The notes: generated by a model not told the origin, from the sequence alone. A DNA stretch of 64,000 nucleotides from Streptomyces sp. NRRL F-525 (GCF_000716605.1 NZ_JNXE01000004.1:248001-312000); one strand, 5' to 3'; positions 45,057 through 54,100 are shown, counted from the stretch's first letter. A program made the numbers and translations.

Positions 45057-45425
45057 CTACACGTCCTCGTCCAGATGCCGCCGCAGTTCCGCCGCGACGG
45101 CCGGGATCTCCCGGCGGAACGCCGCCTGGTCCAGACCGTCGTCCGCGACCACGGCCAGCAGCGCCCGCTCTCCTACGGCCGTCACGATCACGTGGCCCGT
45201 GCTGCATGTGGCGCTGATCTCGCGGAGGTGGCCGGTGCCGCCCTGATCGGCGAGGCGGTGGCCGAGGGCGAGGGTCGCCGCCGCGACCGCGGCCATGGAC
45301 TCGGGGTGGGTCTTGGTCGTGTCGCTCGCCACGACGAGCCCGTCACTGGTGGCCAGCGTGGTCTCGGTCACTCCCATCACGTTGTCCCGCAGGGCGATGA
45401 GGAGGTCGGTCACGGGGTCGCTCAT
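45057..45425 (-). CDS. Roadblock/LC7-domain protein
   Basis: This 122-residue protein has the Roadblock pattern: amphipathic helix DLLIALRDNVMGV, strand ETTLATSDGLVVASDT, helix ESMAAVAAATLALGHRLAD and strand HVIVTAVGERALLAVVADDG. Bacterial Roadblock proteins are partners of small MglA- or Cvn-type GTPases. No GTPase, DUF742 or kinase gene is adjacent, unlike in Streptomyces conservons. It is 83 bp downstream of the PATAN gene on the same strand. Confidence 0.85.
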   Translation of the reverse strand: MSDPVTDLLIALRDNVMGVTETTLATSDGLVVASDTTKTHPESMAAVAAATLALGHRLADQGGTGHLREISATCSTGHVIVTAVGERALLAVVADDGLDQAAFRREIPAVAAELRRHLDEDV

Positions 45426-45509
45426 GGCGTCTTCTTCCTGTTTGCGTGCAGGCGGTGGGAGAACGAGGCAGGAGGGGAGCCCGGTGGGGACGTGGCTGCG
45501 GGAGGCGGT

Positions 45510-46349
45510 TCAGTCGTGGGGACGGTGGGCCGGCGCGGAGTTCCGGCCGGGGAGGCGACGCGGGAGCGACGCGGAGTCGGGGGCGGAGGGGGCGACGGCG
45601 GACGGTGCGATGCGCGCCGCCGTGCTCGGCCTGCCGTTCGGCGAGGGGGTGTGCGGTCGGACGAGGCCGAGGTCCAGCAGGTGTCGTAGGTCGATCATGA
45701 CGGCGAAGAGACCCCGGCCGAGGGCGAAGGCGATGTCCCTCGCCGTCCGGCGTCCGTCCGCGGCGGCCAGGACGGCTCGGTGCCGGGCCGGGAGCCTGTC
45801 GGCGGGTTCGGGGAGGTGTGCGGTGGACGCCGGCCGCATCCGGGTGCGGGCGAGAGCGGCGACCGAACCGGGTTCTGTGGCAAGGGAGTTGATACGTCGG
45901 GACACTTCGCCGAGGAGCCGCTCGGGGGTGACGCCGGCGTTGCGGTACAACACCGGTACGGGGGCGGTGACTTCCCAGCTGTCGGGTACGGCGAGGGAGA
46001 GCGCGAACGCGGCGTCGAAGAGCGCGCCGAGGCTGATGACCTCCAGCTCTCCGGCGCCGACGAGTCCGCGGCCCACGAGTTCGGCGGCGAGGCGTTCATG
46101 GGTGGTGTCGGAGGCGCGGACCGCCGACCACGCCTGTTCGCCGATGCGGCCCGACCTGAGCAGCAGTCCCTCGATGCCGGGTGCGCCAGGGGTCTCCATG
46201 GCCACCACGAGGCCGTTGCGCACGTGGATGGAGCCGCCGGGGGTGCCGGTCACGACCACGGTGCAGGAGCGCCGTCGGTTCCGGAGTGCCGCCAACAGGG
46301 CGGGAACGTTGCGAGAGTCGGCGAGCGGTTCCTCGGTGCCTTCCGTCAT
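45510..46349 (-). CDS. PATAN (DUF4388-like) domain protein
   Basis: This 279-residue protein has an N-terminal PATAN-type module: LRNRRRSCTVVV, GGSIHVRNGLVVAMETPG, EGLLLRSGRIGEQAW and AELVGRGLV, within the first 110 residues. A winged-helix-like C-terminal part follows (LPARHRAVLAAADGRRTARDIAFALGRG and DLRHLLDLGLVRPH) with a basic, Pro-rich tail. PATAN domains occur in prokaryotic GTPase and two-component signalling. The start ATG overlaps the stop of the upstream Roadblock-like gene. Confidence 0.78.
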   Translation of the reverse strand: MTEGTEEPLADSRNVPALLAALRNRRRSCTVVVTGTPGGSIHVRNGLVVAMETPGAPGIEGLLLRSGRIGEQAWSAVRASDTTHERLAAELVGRGLVGAGELEVISLGALFDAAFALSLAVPDSWEVTAPVPVLYRNAGVTPERLLGEVSRRINSLATEPGSVAALARTRMRPASTAHLPEPADRLPARHRAVLAAADGRRTARDIAFALGRGLFAVMIDLRHLLDLGLVRPHTPSPNGRPSTAARIAPSAVAPSAPDSASLPRRLPGRNSAPAHRPHD

Positions 46350-46696
46350 GCCAGCAACTCGTCGGCGTGCAGCCTCAGTTCGCGCAGCGCCGAGCTGAGG
46401 TTTGTGCGGTCGCGGTCGACGGTCGCGCACAGCAGCAAGGGGTCGCCCTGCCGCGGGAGTTGGATCGTCACGAGATGCCGGGTGGAGGTCGTCACGATGA
46501 CGCTCTCCAACTCCCCTGACGCGCCTGCCCGAATGAGACGGGTGCGGGCCAATTCCGCTATTTCGCAGGAGTCCTGACTGGCACTCATATCCCCCGACTC
46601 CGCATAGGAGAGGCCGGTGACGGCATCGAGTACCGCGGCTCCGCTGATGCCGGGCGTGGTCAGGGCGCGGCCCAGTACGGCGTCGAGCGATGACAA
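46346..46696 (-). CDS. Roadblock-like small protein
   Basis: This 116-residue protein has Roadblock-like order (LDAVLGRALTTPGISGAAVLDAV, CEIAELARTRLIRAG, ESVIVTTSTRHLVTIQL, LLLCATVDRDRTNLSSALREL). It uses a TTG start at 46696, preceded by AAGGGGGGA. It is coupled to the PATAN gene by ATGA overlap and divergent from another Roadblock-like gene. Probably it dimerises with the PATAN or the other Roadblock proteins. Confidence 0.7.
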   Translation of the reverse strand: MSSLDAVLGRALTTPGISGAAVLDAVTGLSYAESGDMSASQDSCEIAELARTRLIRAGASGELESVIVTTSTRHLVTIQLPRQGDPLLLCATVDRDRTNLSSALRELRLHADELLA

Positions 46697-46857
46697 AGGT
46701 CCCCCCTTCAGTCACTCCGGCGAGCAGACTACTTTATTTGCCAACTATCGCAACTCTGACCAAAGATGGTGTTGTCTGTTACCCGCACGGTTCGCATTGA
46801 GACCGTTTTCGTGGCGAGATGCCGAATCTCGCCGGGGTGAGGGGAACGAGGCACCAC
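46697..46857. promoter_or_regulatory. Divergent promoter region of the Roadblock genes
   Basis: This 161-bp region is noticeably richer in A and T than its surroundings (for example CTACTTTATTTGCC near 46730 and GATGGTGTTGTCTG). It must hold promoters for both directions. No strong inverted repeat is seen. Confidence 0.5.
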
Positions 46858-47223
46858 GTGAACATTGAGGCGACGCTCAAGGAAGCGATGACTATCGACG
46901 GGGCCCTGGGGGTGTCCCTGGTCGACTACGAGAGCGGCATGACGCTGGGGGCGCTGGGCGGCGGGCCGCATCTCGACCTGGAGGTCGCGGGGGCGGGCAA
47001 CACCGAGGTCGTACGGGCCAAGCAGCGCACGCTGAAGGCCATCAACGTGGACGACCGCATCGAGGACATCCTGATCACCCTCGGCCAGCAGTACCACCTG
47101 ATCCGGCCGCTGGCGAGCACACGCGGCTCGCTCTTCCTGTATCTCGCGCTGGACCGTGAGCGCAGCAATCTGGCGCTCGCGAGGCATAACCTCAAGCGCC
47201 TCGAGTCCACCTTGGAGGTATAA
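46858..47223 (+). CDS. Roadblock-like small protein
   Basis: This 121-residue protein reads IEATLKEAMTIDGALGVSLVDYESGMTLGALGG, then AKQRTLKAINVDDRIEDILITLGQQYHLIRPL and SLFLYLALDRERSNLALARHNLKRLE. This resembles the small Roadblock-like proteins that accompany PATAN genes in actinomycetes. GTG 46858 is preferred. Two strong hairpins follow its stop. Together with the divergent genes it makes a compact signalling locus. Confidence 0.72.
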   Translation: MNIEATLKEAMTIDGALGVSLVDYESGMTLGALGGGPHLDLEVAGAGNTEVVRAKQRTLKAINVDDRIEDILITLGQQYHLIRPLASTRGSLFLYLALDRERSNLALARHNLKRLESTLEV

Positions 47224-47265
47224 ACGCCTTGAGGCATATGACATTTGGGTAGTCGCCATGTCGGC

Positions 47266-47299
47266 CCGGTCTCGGTGGGGCAATTTGCGCCGAGACCGG
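47266..47299. terminator. Strong hairpin terminator
   Basis: CCGGTCTCGG (47266-47275) and CCGAGACCGG (47290-47299) form a perfect 10-bp stem with a 14-nt loop, 43 bp after the stop of the Roadblock-like gene in a convergent intergenic region. Confidence 0.65.
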
Positions 47300-47308
47300 C
47301 CGGGTCTT

Positions 47309-47333
47309 GTGATGCCGTATTCAGCGGCATCAC
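47309..47333. terminator. Second hairpin terminator
   Basis: GTGATGCCG (47309-47317) and CGGCATCAC (47325-47333) form a perfect 9-bp stem with a 7-nt loop, 41 bp before the 3' end of the convergent hydrolase gene. With the first hairpin it gives a two-sided terminator. Confidence 0.65.
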
Positions 47334-47373
47334 GGGGGAGTTGAAGCGGCTTAATTGTCTAGTCCACTCATGT

Positions 47374-49035
47374 CTAGTCCATTATCGATCTCTCACTCGG
47401 CCGAGCCGTTTTCCGTATCGCCTGGCGGACCGGCAGGAGTATCGCGGACGGGTGTTCCGGGTCGTGGAACACCTCCTGGTTCCCGGCGCGGAGAGTCGTG
47501 GCTGTCGCCCTGGGTTCGCCGGTGCCCGGATTGCGGTTGTAGCGGGGGAAGGCACCGCTGGACACCTGGACCCGGATGCGGTGACCGCGCCGGAAGCGGT
47601 GGGCCGTCGGCCACAGCCGTACCGTCGCGCGGGAGGTCCGGTCGGCGCCGGTCAGACCGACCAGGCCGTCGCACACGTTGGTCGAGCGGTCCTTGGCGTC
47701 CACGTCGCACAGCCGGACGAACACGTCCGCGAACGGCAGGCTGGAGCGGAACCAGATCTCGGCGCCGACCTCGCCGATCACCTCGACGTCCTTGTCCAGT
47801 ACGGCAGTTGTGTAGGTCAGGACGTCCGGCCGGGCTTCGAGTCCGGTGTTGTCGACGGGGCCGCCCCTCACACCGAGGGCCAGGCGCACCCCGCCGACGG
47901 CCGGAGTCGGGTCCGCCGGGTCGTAGCGATAGCCGTCCGGCGCGGACTCGCCCGGCTCGTCGGTGGACAGGGCGCCGCCCGGGTGGAGGTGGAAGCGCCG
48001 CGGTGTGTATCCGGGCGGCGGCCAGGAGGGGAAGTCGCGCCAGGTCTCCGCGCCCATGACGAACAGGCGGACCGGGGCGTGCTCCGCCGGCCGCTCGCCG
48101 CGGGCGTGGGCGAGACCGAAACCGAGGGTCTCGCCGACCGCCGTGACACCCACACCCCGGGCGGTGTGCGTCCACGGGCCGACGGTGAGCCGCGCCTGCC
48201 GCCCGGCCGCCTGGAGGGCCTGGTGGTCCCGGAGTTGGCCGGGCAGGCAGATGTCGTACCAGCCACCGACGGAACTCACCGGTACGGCGACACCGGCCAC
48301 CCGGTGACTGTGGTCCAGCCGCGCCCATCGCGGGGCGCCGGCGTCGTGGGCGAGGACGTCCTGGATGTAGGCGGACCGCTGCCCCATGGCGGCGAGGTCG
48401 GCCTCGCCGAGCGGCAGTGTCGACATGGCGCGGCGCACCCGCCTCGCCTCCAGGAGCTGGCGCGGTATCGCCCACCGGCGCTCCTGTCCGGCGACCATGA
48501 CGCCCCAGCCGAACGGTGTCTCCAGGGAGAACCCGTCCTCGCGGAGGAACTCCAGGCTGAGCGCCGATTCCGACACCGCCGGGATCATCGCCCTTACCTG
48601 CGGCGGGAGTTGGTCGGCCATGGCCCACTGGACGAAGCCGAGGTAGCTCATGCCGTACAGCACCATCGACTCGCCGAACCAGGGCTGCCCGATCACCCAG
48701 TCCACGGTGTCGAGCCCGTCCTCGCGCTCGCCGCGCATCGGGTCGAAGGTGCCGCCGGAGCCGAAGGTCCCGCGTGTGCTCTGGATGAGCACCTGGAATC
48801 CGCGCTCGGCCAGCGGCCGGACCATCGGCCCCGCGGCCACGCCCGCCCTGCCGTAGGGGATCCGCAGGAGCACGGTCGGCAGCCCGTCGCCACCGGACCT
48901 CGGCCTCCAGCGGTCGGCCAGCAGGACGGCCCCGTCCCGCATCGGCACCCGGAGATCGTGGTCGACGGCCACGTCACGGGTGAGGGGCGGGGGAAGACGC
49001 AGGAGGCGCTGAGTGAGGTGGCTGCCCAGGTTCAT
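47374..49035 (-). CDS. CocE/NonD-family S15 hydrolase
   Basis: This 553-residue protein belongs to the CocE/NonD (acylase/esterase) family. The hydrolase domain has VPMRDGAVLLADRWRP, LLRIPYGR and the nucleophile in YGMSYLGFVQWAMA. An Asp/His region follows (SSVGGWYDICLPGQ, LTVGPWTHT), then the C-terminal jelly roll, including HRIRVQVSSGAFPRYNRNP. ATG 49035 has a GGAGGAG ribosome site; a TTG upstream is less likely. There is no signal peptide, so it is cytosolic. Substrates of the family range from acyl-amides to cocaine-type esters; here unknown. Confidence 0.9.
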   Translation of the reverse strand: MNLGSHLTQRLLRLPPPLTRDVAVDHDLRVPMRDGAVLLADRWRPRSGGDGLPTVLLRIPYGRAGVAAGPMVRPLAERGFQVLIQSTRGTFGSGGTFDPMRGEREDGLDTVDWVIGQPWFGESMVLYGMSYLGFVQWAMADQLPPQVRAMIPAVSESALSLEFLREDGFSLETPFGWGVMVAGQERRWAIPRQLLEARRVRRAMSTLPLGEADLAAMGQRSAYIQDVLAHDAGAPRWARLDHSHRVAGVAVPVSSVGGWYDICLPGQLRDHQALQAAGRQARLTVGPWTHTARGVGVTAVGETLGFGLAHARGERPAEHAPVRLFVMGAETWRDFPSWPPPGYTPRRFHLHPGGALSTDEPGESAPDGYRYDPADPTPAVGGVRLALGVRGGPVDNTGLEARPDVLTYTTAVLDKDVEVIGEVGAEIWFRSSLPFADVFVRLCDVDAKDRSTNVCDGLVGLTGADRTSRATVRLWPTAHRFRRGHRIRVQVSSGAFPRYNRNPGTGEPRATATTLRAGNQEVFHDPEHPSAILLPVRQAIRKTARPSERSIMD

Positions 49036-49084
49036 CGGTGTCTCCTCCGTCAACTCCGGTGCAGGAGGCCGATGTTACGGCGGT

Positions 49085-49684
49085 TCAGATCAGTCCGGCC
49101 CGTATGGCGTACGAGACGGCGTGGGCGCGGTTGCGGGCCCGCAGGCGCTTCATCGCGCCGTAGAGGATGTATCGCACGGTGCGCTCGGAGTAGGAGAGTT
49201 CCGTCGCGATCTCGTCGCACTGTCTTCCCTCGGCGATCAGGCGCAGGACGGCCACCTCGCGCGTGCTCAGGGGAGCCCGGTTCCGGGCAGGGGCGACGGC
49301 CCGGGTGGCAGGTGCCGCGTTTCCGTCCTCGCCCGCCACGGCGCGTACCGTGCGGACGAAGACGTCCGGGCTGCAGAAGTCCCACCAGACCACGGCGCGA
49401 ACGCCCCGGTGCCGGGCCGTCGATACGTCGGCCTGCCAGCGCTCGCTGACGACCACCAGGAAGCGTGCGCCCGGGTGGTCGCTCAGGCTGGGGAGCAGGT
49501 CCAGGACGGAGGCGTCCGCCACGTCCACGGCGACCACGATCGCGTCGGCCTCCCGGATCCTGTCCCGCGGCACCTCGCGCAGCCGCGGCTCCATGGCGAC
49601 GAAGCCGGACAGTCCGGCGCGGATCAAGGGGGCGGGGGCGTGGATCGCCACGCGCAGGCTCTCGCCGAGGACTTGCTGAGGCAT
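49085..49684 (-). CDS. Atypical LuxR-family regulator with receiver-like domain
   Basis: This 199-residue protein has a C-terminal LuxR HTH (LSTREVAVLRLIAEGRQCDE, then IATELSYSERTVRYILYGAM). The N-terminal part follows the receiver-domain pattern but lacks the acidic pair: LRVAIHAPAPLIRAGL stands where response regulators have VxDDxxL. An Asp remains in VVAVDVAD. It is therefore probably not phosphorylated in the normal way. No kinase is adjacent. It heads the regulatory block that includes the two large LAL genes. Confidence 0.82.
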   Translation of the reverse strand: MPQQVLGESLRVAIHAPAPLIRAGLSGFVAMEPRLREVPRDRIREADAIVVAVDVADASVLDLLPSLSDHPGARFLVVVSERWQADVSTARHRGVRAVVWWDFCSPDVFVRTVRAVAGEDGNAAPATRAVAPARNRAPLSTREVAVLRLIAEGRQCDEIATELSYSERTVRYILYGAMKRLRARNRAHAVSYAIRAGLI

Positions 49685-50056
49685 GTGCCCCCCAACTCGC
49701 GATCGCGGTCGTTCATGTGGTGCGGGAGGACGATGGTGACACCGGCCGGGACCGCGTATCCGCGCCAACGGCCCGTCGCGCGCGAGCGGGAGGGAAACCT
49801 GGCGCGAGTCGCCGGGGCGTCCCCGACGTGACGACGGTCCGGGGCGGATGATCTCCCCCAACTCCCTGTACGGACCGGCAAGGTTGGCGGTTTCGCCTTT
49901 CACCGGAAACGGGGGGCGCGCGACGATGCCGGGGGAAGCGCGTTCTCGCGCCCTTCGGACATCGGTCCGCTTCGCCGTCGGCGTGGAACGCCGACGGCCG
50001 GCGCCCCCATGGGCCGGTGTCTGTCTCTGACAACTTCTAGCAACAAAGGTGGCCGC
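49685..50056. other. Intergenic region of 372 bp with tandem hairpins
   Basis: No gene is supported. It separates the divergent LuxR-type gene and the membrane protein gene. Near its right end there are two consecutive hairpins, a small one (CGGAC-ATCG-GTCCG, 49956-49969) and a strong one at 49974-49998. A short A-rich stretch (AACAAAGGTGG) gives the ribosome site of the membrane protein gene. Confidence 0.5.
49974..49998 (+). promoter_or_regulatory. Perfect 10-bp hairpin in the leader of the membrane protein gene
   Basis: GCCGTCGGCG and CGCCGACGGC pair perfectly around a 5-nt loop (TGGAA), 58 bp before the ATG at 50057. It may be an attenuator or a terminator of upstream transcription. Confidence 0.5.
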
Positions 50057-50992
50057 ATGATCGCGTCCATTGCCCTGTGCGTGGGGCTCGGCCTGTTCCT
50101 GCTCGGGGTCGTGCTCTTCCGGCGGAGGCGCAACTCCTCCTCGGGGCAGGCCCGTTCAGCGCTGTCGGGCGCCAGCCGCAAGGTGCTCGAAACGGTCGCG
50201 GTGGGCTTGCGGGCCGTGGCCGCGGGGCGTCAGCAGGGCGGGCGCCCGCTGCCGGACATCAACGTCGTCGTCCACTCGGGGGAGCGGCTGACCCTGCGGC
50301 TCGCCGAGGCGGACGACGACGCGCCCGCGCCCTGGACCGCGGACATCTCCGGGAAGGAGTGGTCCGTGGACACGGCGAGGCTCCGGCGAGGGGGCGACGG
50401 AGGCGACGGGTCCACGCATCCGTACTCCCTGACGGTCACACTCGGCCTCCACAGAGGCGAGCGCATGCTGGTCGACCTCTCGCGGCTGAGCGGGCCGATC
50501 GCCCTGACCGGGGACGACAACGATGTCCTGCTCCTGGCGCAGGCGCTCATCTCCGAGGTGGTCTCGGGGCCGGTCGGGACCCTCGCCACGGTCGTCCTGG
50601 TGGGCTCGGCGGCCACTCCCTCCGTGACCGACGGGCTGGGCGCGCGATCGGCCCGCCTGCACACCGCGGCCACCCGGGGCGAGGCACTGGCCGTGGGGGA
50701 GAGCAAGCTGCCCGGACAGCGCAGGGGACCGTCGGCCCTGGAGACCCTGCACATGGGCAGGGACCGGAGTGCGGCAAACTCCGGGAGCCACGCCCGGCGG
50801 CTCTTCGTGGTCACCGCCGCCCAGTACCGCAACGAGCGCTGGGGCGACACTCCGCTGCGCGGGACCGACGCGCTGCTGGTGCTCGGCTACATCCCCGCCC
50901 TGGAGTGGAACCTCCAGGTGAAACCCGACGGCTCCCTGCTCACCGGCCGCCTCGGTGTACCCGTCGACACGCACGCCGCCCGTCTCAACTGA
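50057..50992 (+). CDS. Membrane-anchored protein of unknown function
   Basis: This 311-residue protein has one N-terminal membrane helix (SIALCVGLGLFLLGVVLF) followed by RRRR, so the rest is cytoplasmic. The soluble part has a segment LVDLSRLSGPIALTGDDNDVLLLAQALISEV. From memory this resembles the middle region of large actinobacterial LysM/BTAD membrane regulators, but no DNA-binding or peptidoglycan domain is present. It has a good AAGGTGG ribosome site. It sits between a small LuxR gene and two giant LAL genes and may be a membrane partner of one of them. Confidence 0.7.
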   Translation: MIASIALCVGLGLFLLGVVLFRRRRNSSSGQARSALSGASRKVLETVAVGLRAVAAGRQQGGRPLPDINVVVHSGERLTLRLAEADDDAPAPWTADISGKEWSVDTARLRRGGDGGDGSTHPYSLTVTLGLHRGERMLVDLSRLSGPIALTGDDNDVLLLAQALISEVVSGPVGTLATVVLVGSAATPSVTDGLGARSARLHTAATRGEALAVGESKLPGQRRGPSALETLHMGRDRSAANSGSHARRLFVVTAAQYRNERWGDTPLRGTDALLVLGYIPALEWNLQVKPDGSLLTGRLGVPVDTHAARLN

Positions 50993-51037
50993 CCCGGCGG
51001 ACAACGCCCTTGGGCCGGCGGCCCGCAGCCACCTCCG

Positions 51038-53893
51038 TCACGGCCGCCGCGCTCGGCCCGGGCCCGGCACGGGACCGCCGGCCCTGGCGGGCGTGCCGTC
51101 CGGCAGCGGAACGCGGCGGGCGAGGCTGCCGTCCAGCCAGGCCGCGGCCAGTTCCACCCGGGAGCGGCACCCGGTACGGCGGAAGAGCCCGCTGAGCCGC
51201 CGCTCCACGGTCTTCTCGCTCCATGCGAGCCGGGCCGCGATCTGCCGGTTGGTCGCCCCGTCGCTGACCATCGTGGCCAGCCGGACGTCCTCCTCACCGA
51301 ACCCGTCCCTGGCCGGACGCGTCCTCGGCAGTCCGAAGGTCCGCCGCCGCGTCATGTGCCCGAGCGTCGTACGGGTGGCGCGCCCGATCCCCAGCGACTG
51401 CGCGATCCGTGAGGCCTCGGCCAGCCACGGACCGGACTCGTCGCCGATCTCCATGAGGCACAGACAGCAGAGCAGACCCAAGTAGGCGTCGCCCCGTGCG
51501 CGTACCGACCGCAGGGCCGCCAGCGCGCTGTCCGCGTCGCCGTGCACCAGCCCGCGCCCGATGAGCACCGCCTCGCGCGTCGTGGGAGAACCCACCATCG
51601 CGTGCAGCGCCTCCAGTTCGTCCAGCGCCTGGGGCATGGCCTGGGGCAGGCCCGCCACCAGGGCGAAGGACATATAGCGCAGCAGCACCTTCTCCGTGCC
51701 CGCGTGCAGATCCTGCTCGCGAGCCCGTCGTACGTCCCTGAGGGCCGCCGCCAGCGCCTCCTCCCGCCGGCCCGACCAGTACCGCACGCCCAGCCTGGCC
51801 CAGGCGACCAACGGGTGGGACACGGCCTCGGGAATCAGCTCGATCCAGAACCGGGCGAGGTCCAACTCCCCGCGCGTGCAATGGATTTCGGCCGCCAGTG
51901 CCCGGGCGGGCTGTGCGGCGCCCGCCGTCGTTCCGCGGGTCCGGCCGTGCGCCTCGATCCGGCGGGCGGAAACCAGCGCCTGGTCCCAGTCGCCGTCGAG
52001 GTAGTCGCGGACCATGGCGTGGTACCAGGCGGCGGTGCTGTTCCCCGCCCCGGTGTACCGGTCACCGAGCACGGCGGCCAGGGCACCGGCCAGGTCCGCG
52101 TGGACGGCAGCGTTCCGCAGCCCGTCCAGGTCCGGGGTGCCGTCCGCATCGGGTGGCAGGGTGCGCAGAGCGGCCGAGAGTCCGTCGTGGCTGCCCGCGG
52201 CGGCTGCCAGCAGCCGTAGTTCCGGGCCGGACGGCAGCGGCCCGGATCCCTTCGGCGCCCCGGCGGCCGCCGCCCGGTGCGTCTCACGCCGTGGCCGGGA
52301 CGGCGTGGGTTCGAGCCCGAACGGCCCGGCCAGTTCAGCGAGTTCGGCTATGGCGGGGGCCGGATTCCGGACGGCGTCGAGGTGTGGCGACCGGTGTTCG
52401 TGCAGCGCCGCCAGAGCCCACACCTCGGCCACGAAGTCCAGCGAGCCCCGGTCGCGCGCCCCGGCCGGTGCCGCGGTCAGGTGGGCGAGCAGCGGTTCGC
52501 CCAGCGCGAGCGCACTGGTGTGGTCGGCGTGGCGCAGGCTCAACTCGGCGGACTCGCGCAGCACTTGGGGTGTCCGGTGGTCGTACGGCGGCAGGCGCCG
52601 CAGCGCGGACGCGTAGGCGCGCACCGATCGGGGCCAGTCCGACCTGGCGTCCGCACGGGCCGCCGCGAGCAGCACGTCCACCGCGAGGGTGTCGTCCAAC
52701 TCGGCCCCGGCGGCCGCCACATGTTCGGCCAGCCGGGGGTAACAGCTGCCCGCCGTCTCCGCGCCGAGCCGGTCCGTCAACGACCGGGTGATCAGGGCGT
52801 GCAGCGACGACACGTCATGGCGGGTGGGCAGGGTGCGCAGCGCCGCTGCGAGCGCCGGCACGGCGAACGCGATCCGGCCGTCCTTGTCCACGGTCAGCGT
52901 CCCGTCCCTGACCAGCGGGGTGACCGCGCGGTCGACGAGACCGGCCCGGCGCGGTCCCCCCGGCTTCAGCCGGAGCAGATCGTCCAGCCGCACCTCGGCG
53001 TGTTCGACACTGCGGGCCACCGCCGCCGCGGCGTCCAGACCGTCGCTGTCCGGCGGGGAGCCGGGCCAGCAGAGCCGGCTCAACTCCGTTGTGTCCGTGG
53101 TGAGACGGAGTGCGCGCTCCGGTTCGGTCAGGCACACATGGCCGTCGAGTTCCAGGAGGTCGCCGTGCTCGTCCAGCGCGTCGAGCACGGACAGTACGGC
53201 CGCGGGGGTGCCCGCCATGGGGCCCAGCGCGGCCAGCACCGCCGTCACGAGGGCCGGCTCTACCGGGCGGCCGAGCCGCCGTACGACGAGGGCCTCGATG
53301 TCCGCGGGGCGCAGCGGCGGGAGTTCGAGCAGCCGGTCGGCAGCGGCCGTCAGCGGGGAGGCACCGTCGGCGGTGGGGCGGACCGGTCGGCCGGCCATCA
53401 CCATCGGTACGCCGGCCGGGCGGAAGACGCGCAGCAGCAGGCCGAGGGCGGACGCCGTGGGGTGCGGCATCCGGTCGACGTCGTCGACCACCACCGCGAA
53501 GGGGATACGGGCCGCCGCGTCGGTGAGGATCTCACTCAGGACGGACAGCAGCGCCAACTCGCCTTCCTGGCCGGTGGATTGGAGCCGGATCCGGCGGACG
53601 GCGCCGACCCGGACCGGGCTGCGGCGGTCGTGGAACCTGGTGAGCACCGCATGGACGCCGTCGGCCAGCGCCTCCGCGCCGGGCGCGCTCTCCCCGTCGT
53701 GACAGCGCAGCCGTAGGACATGGGTGCCTTCCTCGGCCGCCGCTCGCCTGGCCTGTTCCAGCAGGGTGGTCTTGCCCGTCCCCGGTGCACCGACGACCAG
53801 GAGGGTGCGGGCCGAGGCGCCGGTGGACAGCAACGTCCGTGTCATGTTGCGGAGTTCGCTGTCCCTGCCGATGACGGGGTCTCCTTCCTGCAC
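51038..53893 (-). CDS. LAL-type LuxR regulator with AAA ATPase domain
   Basis: This large regulator of about 951 residues has an N-terminal AAA domain with intact Walker A GAPGTGKT (residues 35-42) and Walker B PFAVVVDDVDRMPH. A long helical middle follows, then a C-terminal LuxR-type HTH (LATMVSDGATNRQIAARLAW, then SEKTVERRLSGLF). GTG 53893 is chosen: AAAGGAG lies 5 bp upstream and it precedes VIGRDSEL, the usual LAL start. The long open frame beyond it has no conserved content. It diverges from a second LAL gene with a similar HTH. Confidence 0.9.
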   Translation of the reverse strand: MQEGDPVIGRDSELRNMTRTLLSTGASARTLLVVGAPGTGKTTLLEQARRAAAEEGTHVLRLRCHDGESAPGAEALADGVHAVLTRFHDRRSPVRVGAVRRIRLQSTGQEGELALLSVLSEILTDAAARIPFAVVVDDVDRMPHPTASALGLLLRVFRPAGVPMVMAGRPVRPTADGASPLTAAADRLLELPPLRPADIEALVVRRLGRPVEPALVTAVLAALGPMAGTPAAVLSVLDALDEHGDLLELDGHVCLTEPERALRLTTDTTELSRLCWPGSPPDSDGLDAAAAVARSVEHAEVRLDDLLRLKPGGPRRAGLVDRAVTPLVRDGTLTVDKDGRIAFAVPALAAALRTLPTRHDVSSLHALITRSLTDRLGAETAGSCYPRLAEHVAAAGAELDDTLAVDVLLAAARADARSDWPRSVRAYASALRRLPPYDHRTPQVLRESAELSLRHADHTSALALGEPLLAHLTAAPAGARDRGSLDFVAEVWALAALHEHRSPHLDAVRNPAPAIAELAELAGPFGLEPTPSRPRRETHRAAAAGAPKGSGPLPSGPELRLLAAAAGSHDGLSAALRTLPPDADGTPDLDGLRNAAVHADLAGALAAVLGDRYTGAGNSTAAWYHAMVRDYLDGDWDQALVSARRIEAHGRTRGTTAGAAQPARALAAEIHCTRGELDLARFWIELIPEAVSHPLVAWARLGVRYWSGRREEALAAALRDVRRAREQDLHAGTEKVLLRYMSFALVAGLPQAMPQALDELEALHAMVGSPTTREAVLIGRGLVHGDADSALAALRSVRARGDAYLGLLCCLCLMEIGDESGPWLAEASRIAQSLGIGRATRTTLGHMTRRRTFGLPRTRPARDGFGEEDVRLATMVSDGATNRQIAARLAWSEKTVERRLSGLFRRTGCRSRVELAAAWLDGSLARRVPLPDGTPARAGGPVPGPGRARRP

Positions 53894-54100
53894 GTCCACT
53901 CCTTTCAGGGGTCGGTGTTCCGAGCGTGAACTGCCAACGGGAGCAGGTGAGTTGGTGATGGTGTGCGGGGTCGGCCGTGTGACGGAAACGGTCATGTGAA
54001 TGTGATCATAATGTGGATGTGGGGTCGGTTTTCGAACACGAGGCCGACCGGGGGCGCCAGGAACACCCGGGTCAGGTCGATGAAGAGAGTGCGGTGGACC
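53894..54100. promoter_or_regulatory. Divergent promoter region between two LAL genes
   Basis: These 207 bp include an AT-richer stretch with AATGTGATCATAATGTGGATG (split here as AATGTGATCA and TAATGTGG) near 53998-54018. It should carry promoters for both regulators. The exact start of the rightward gene is uncertain (ATG 54080 or 54101). Confidence 0.45.
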
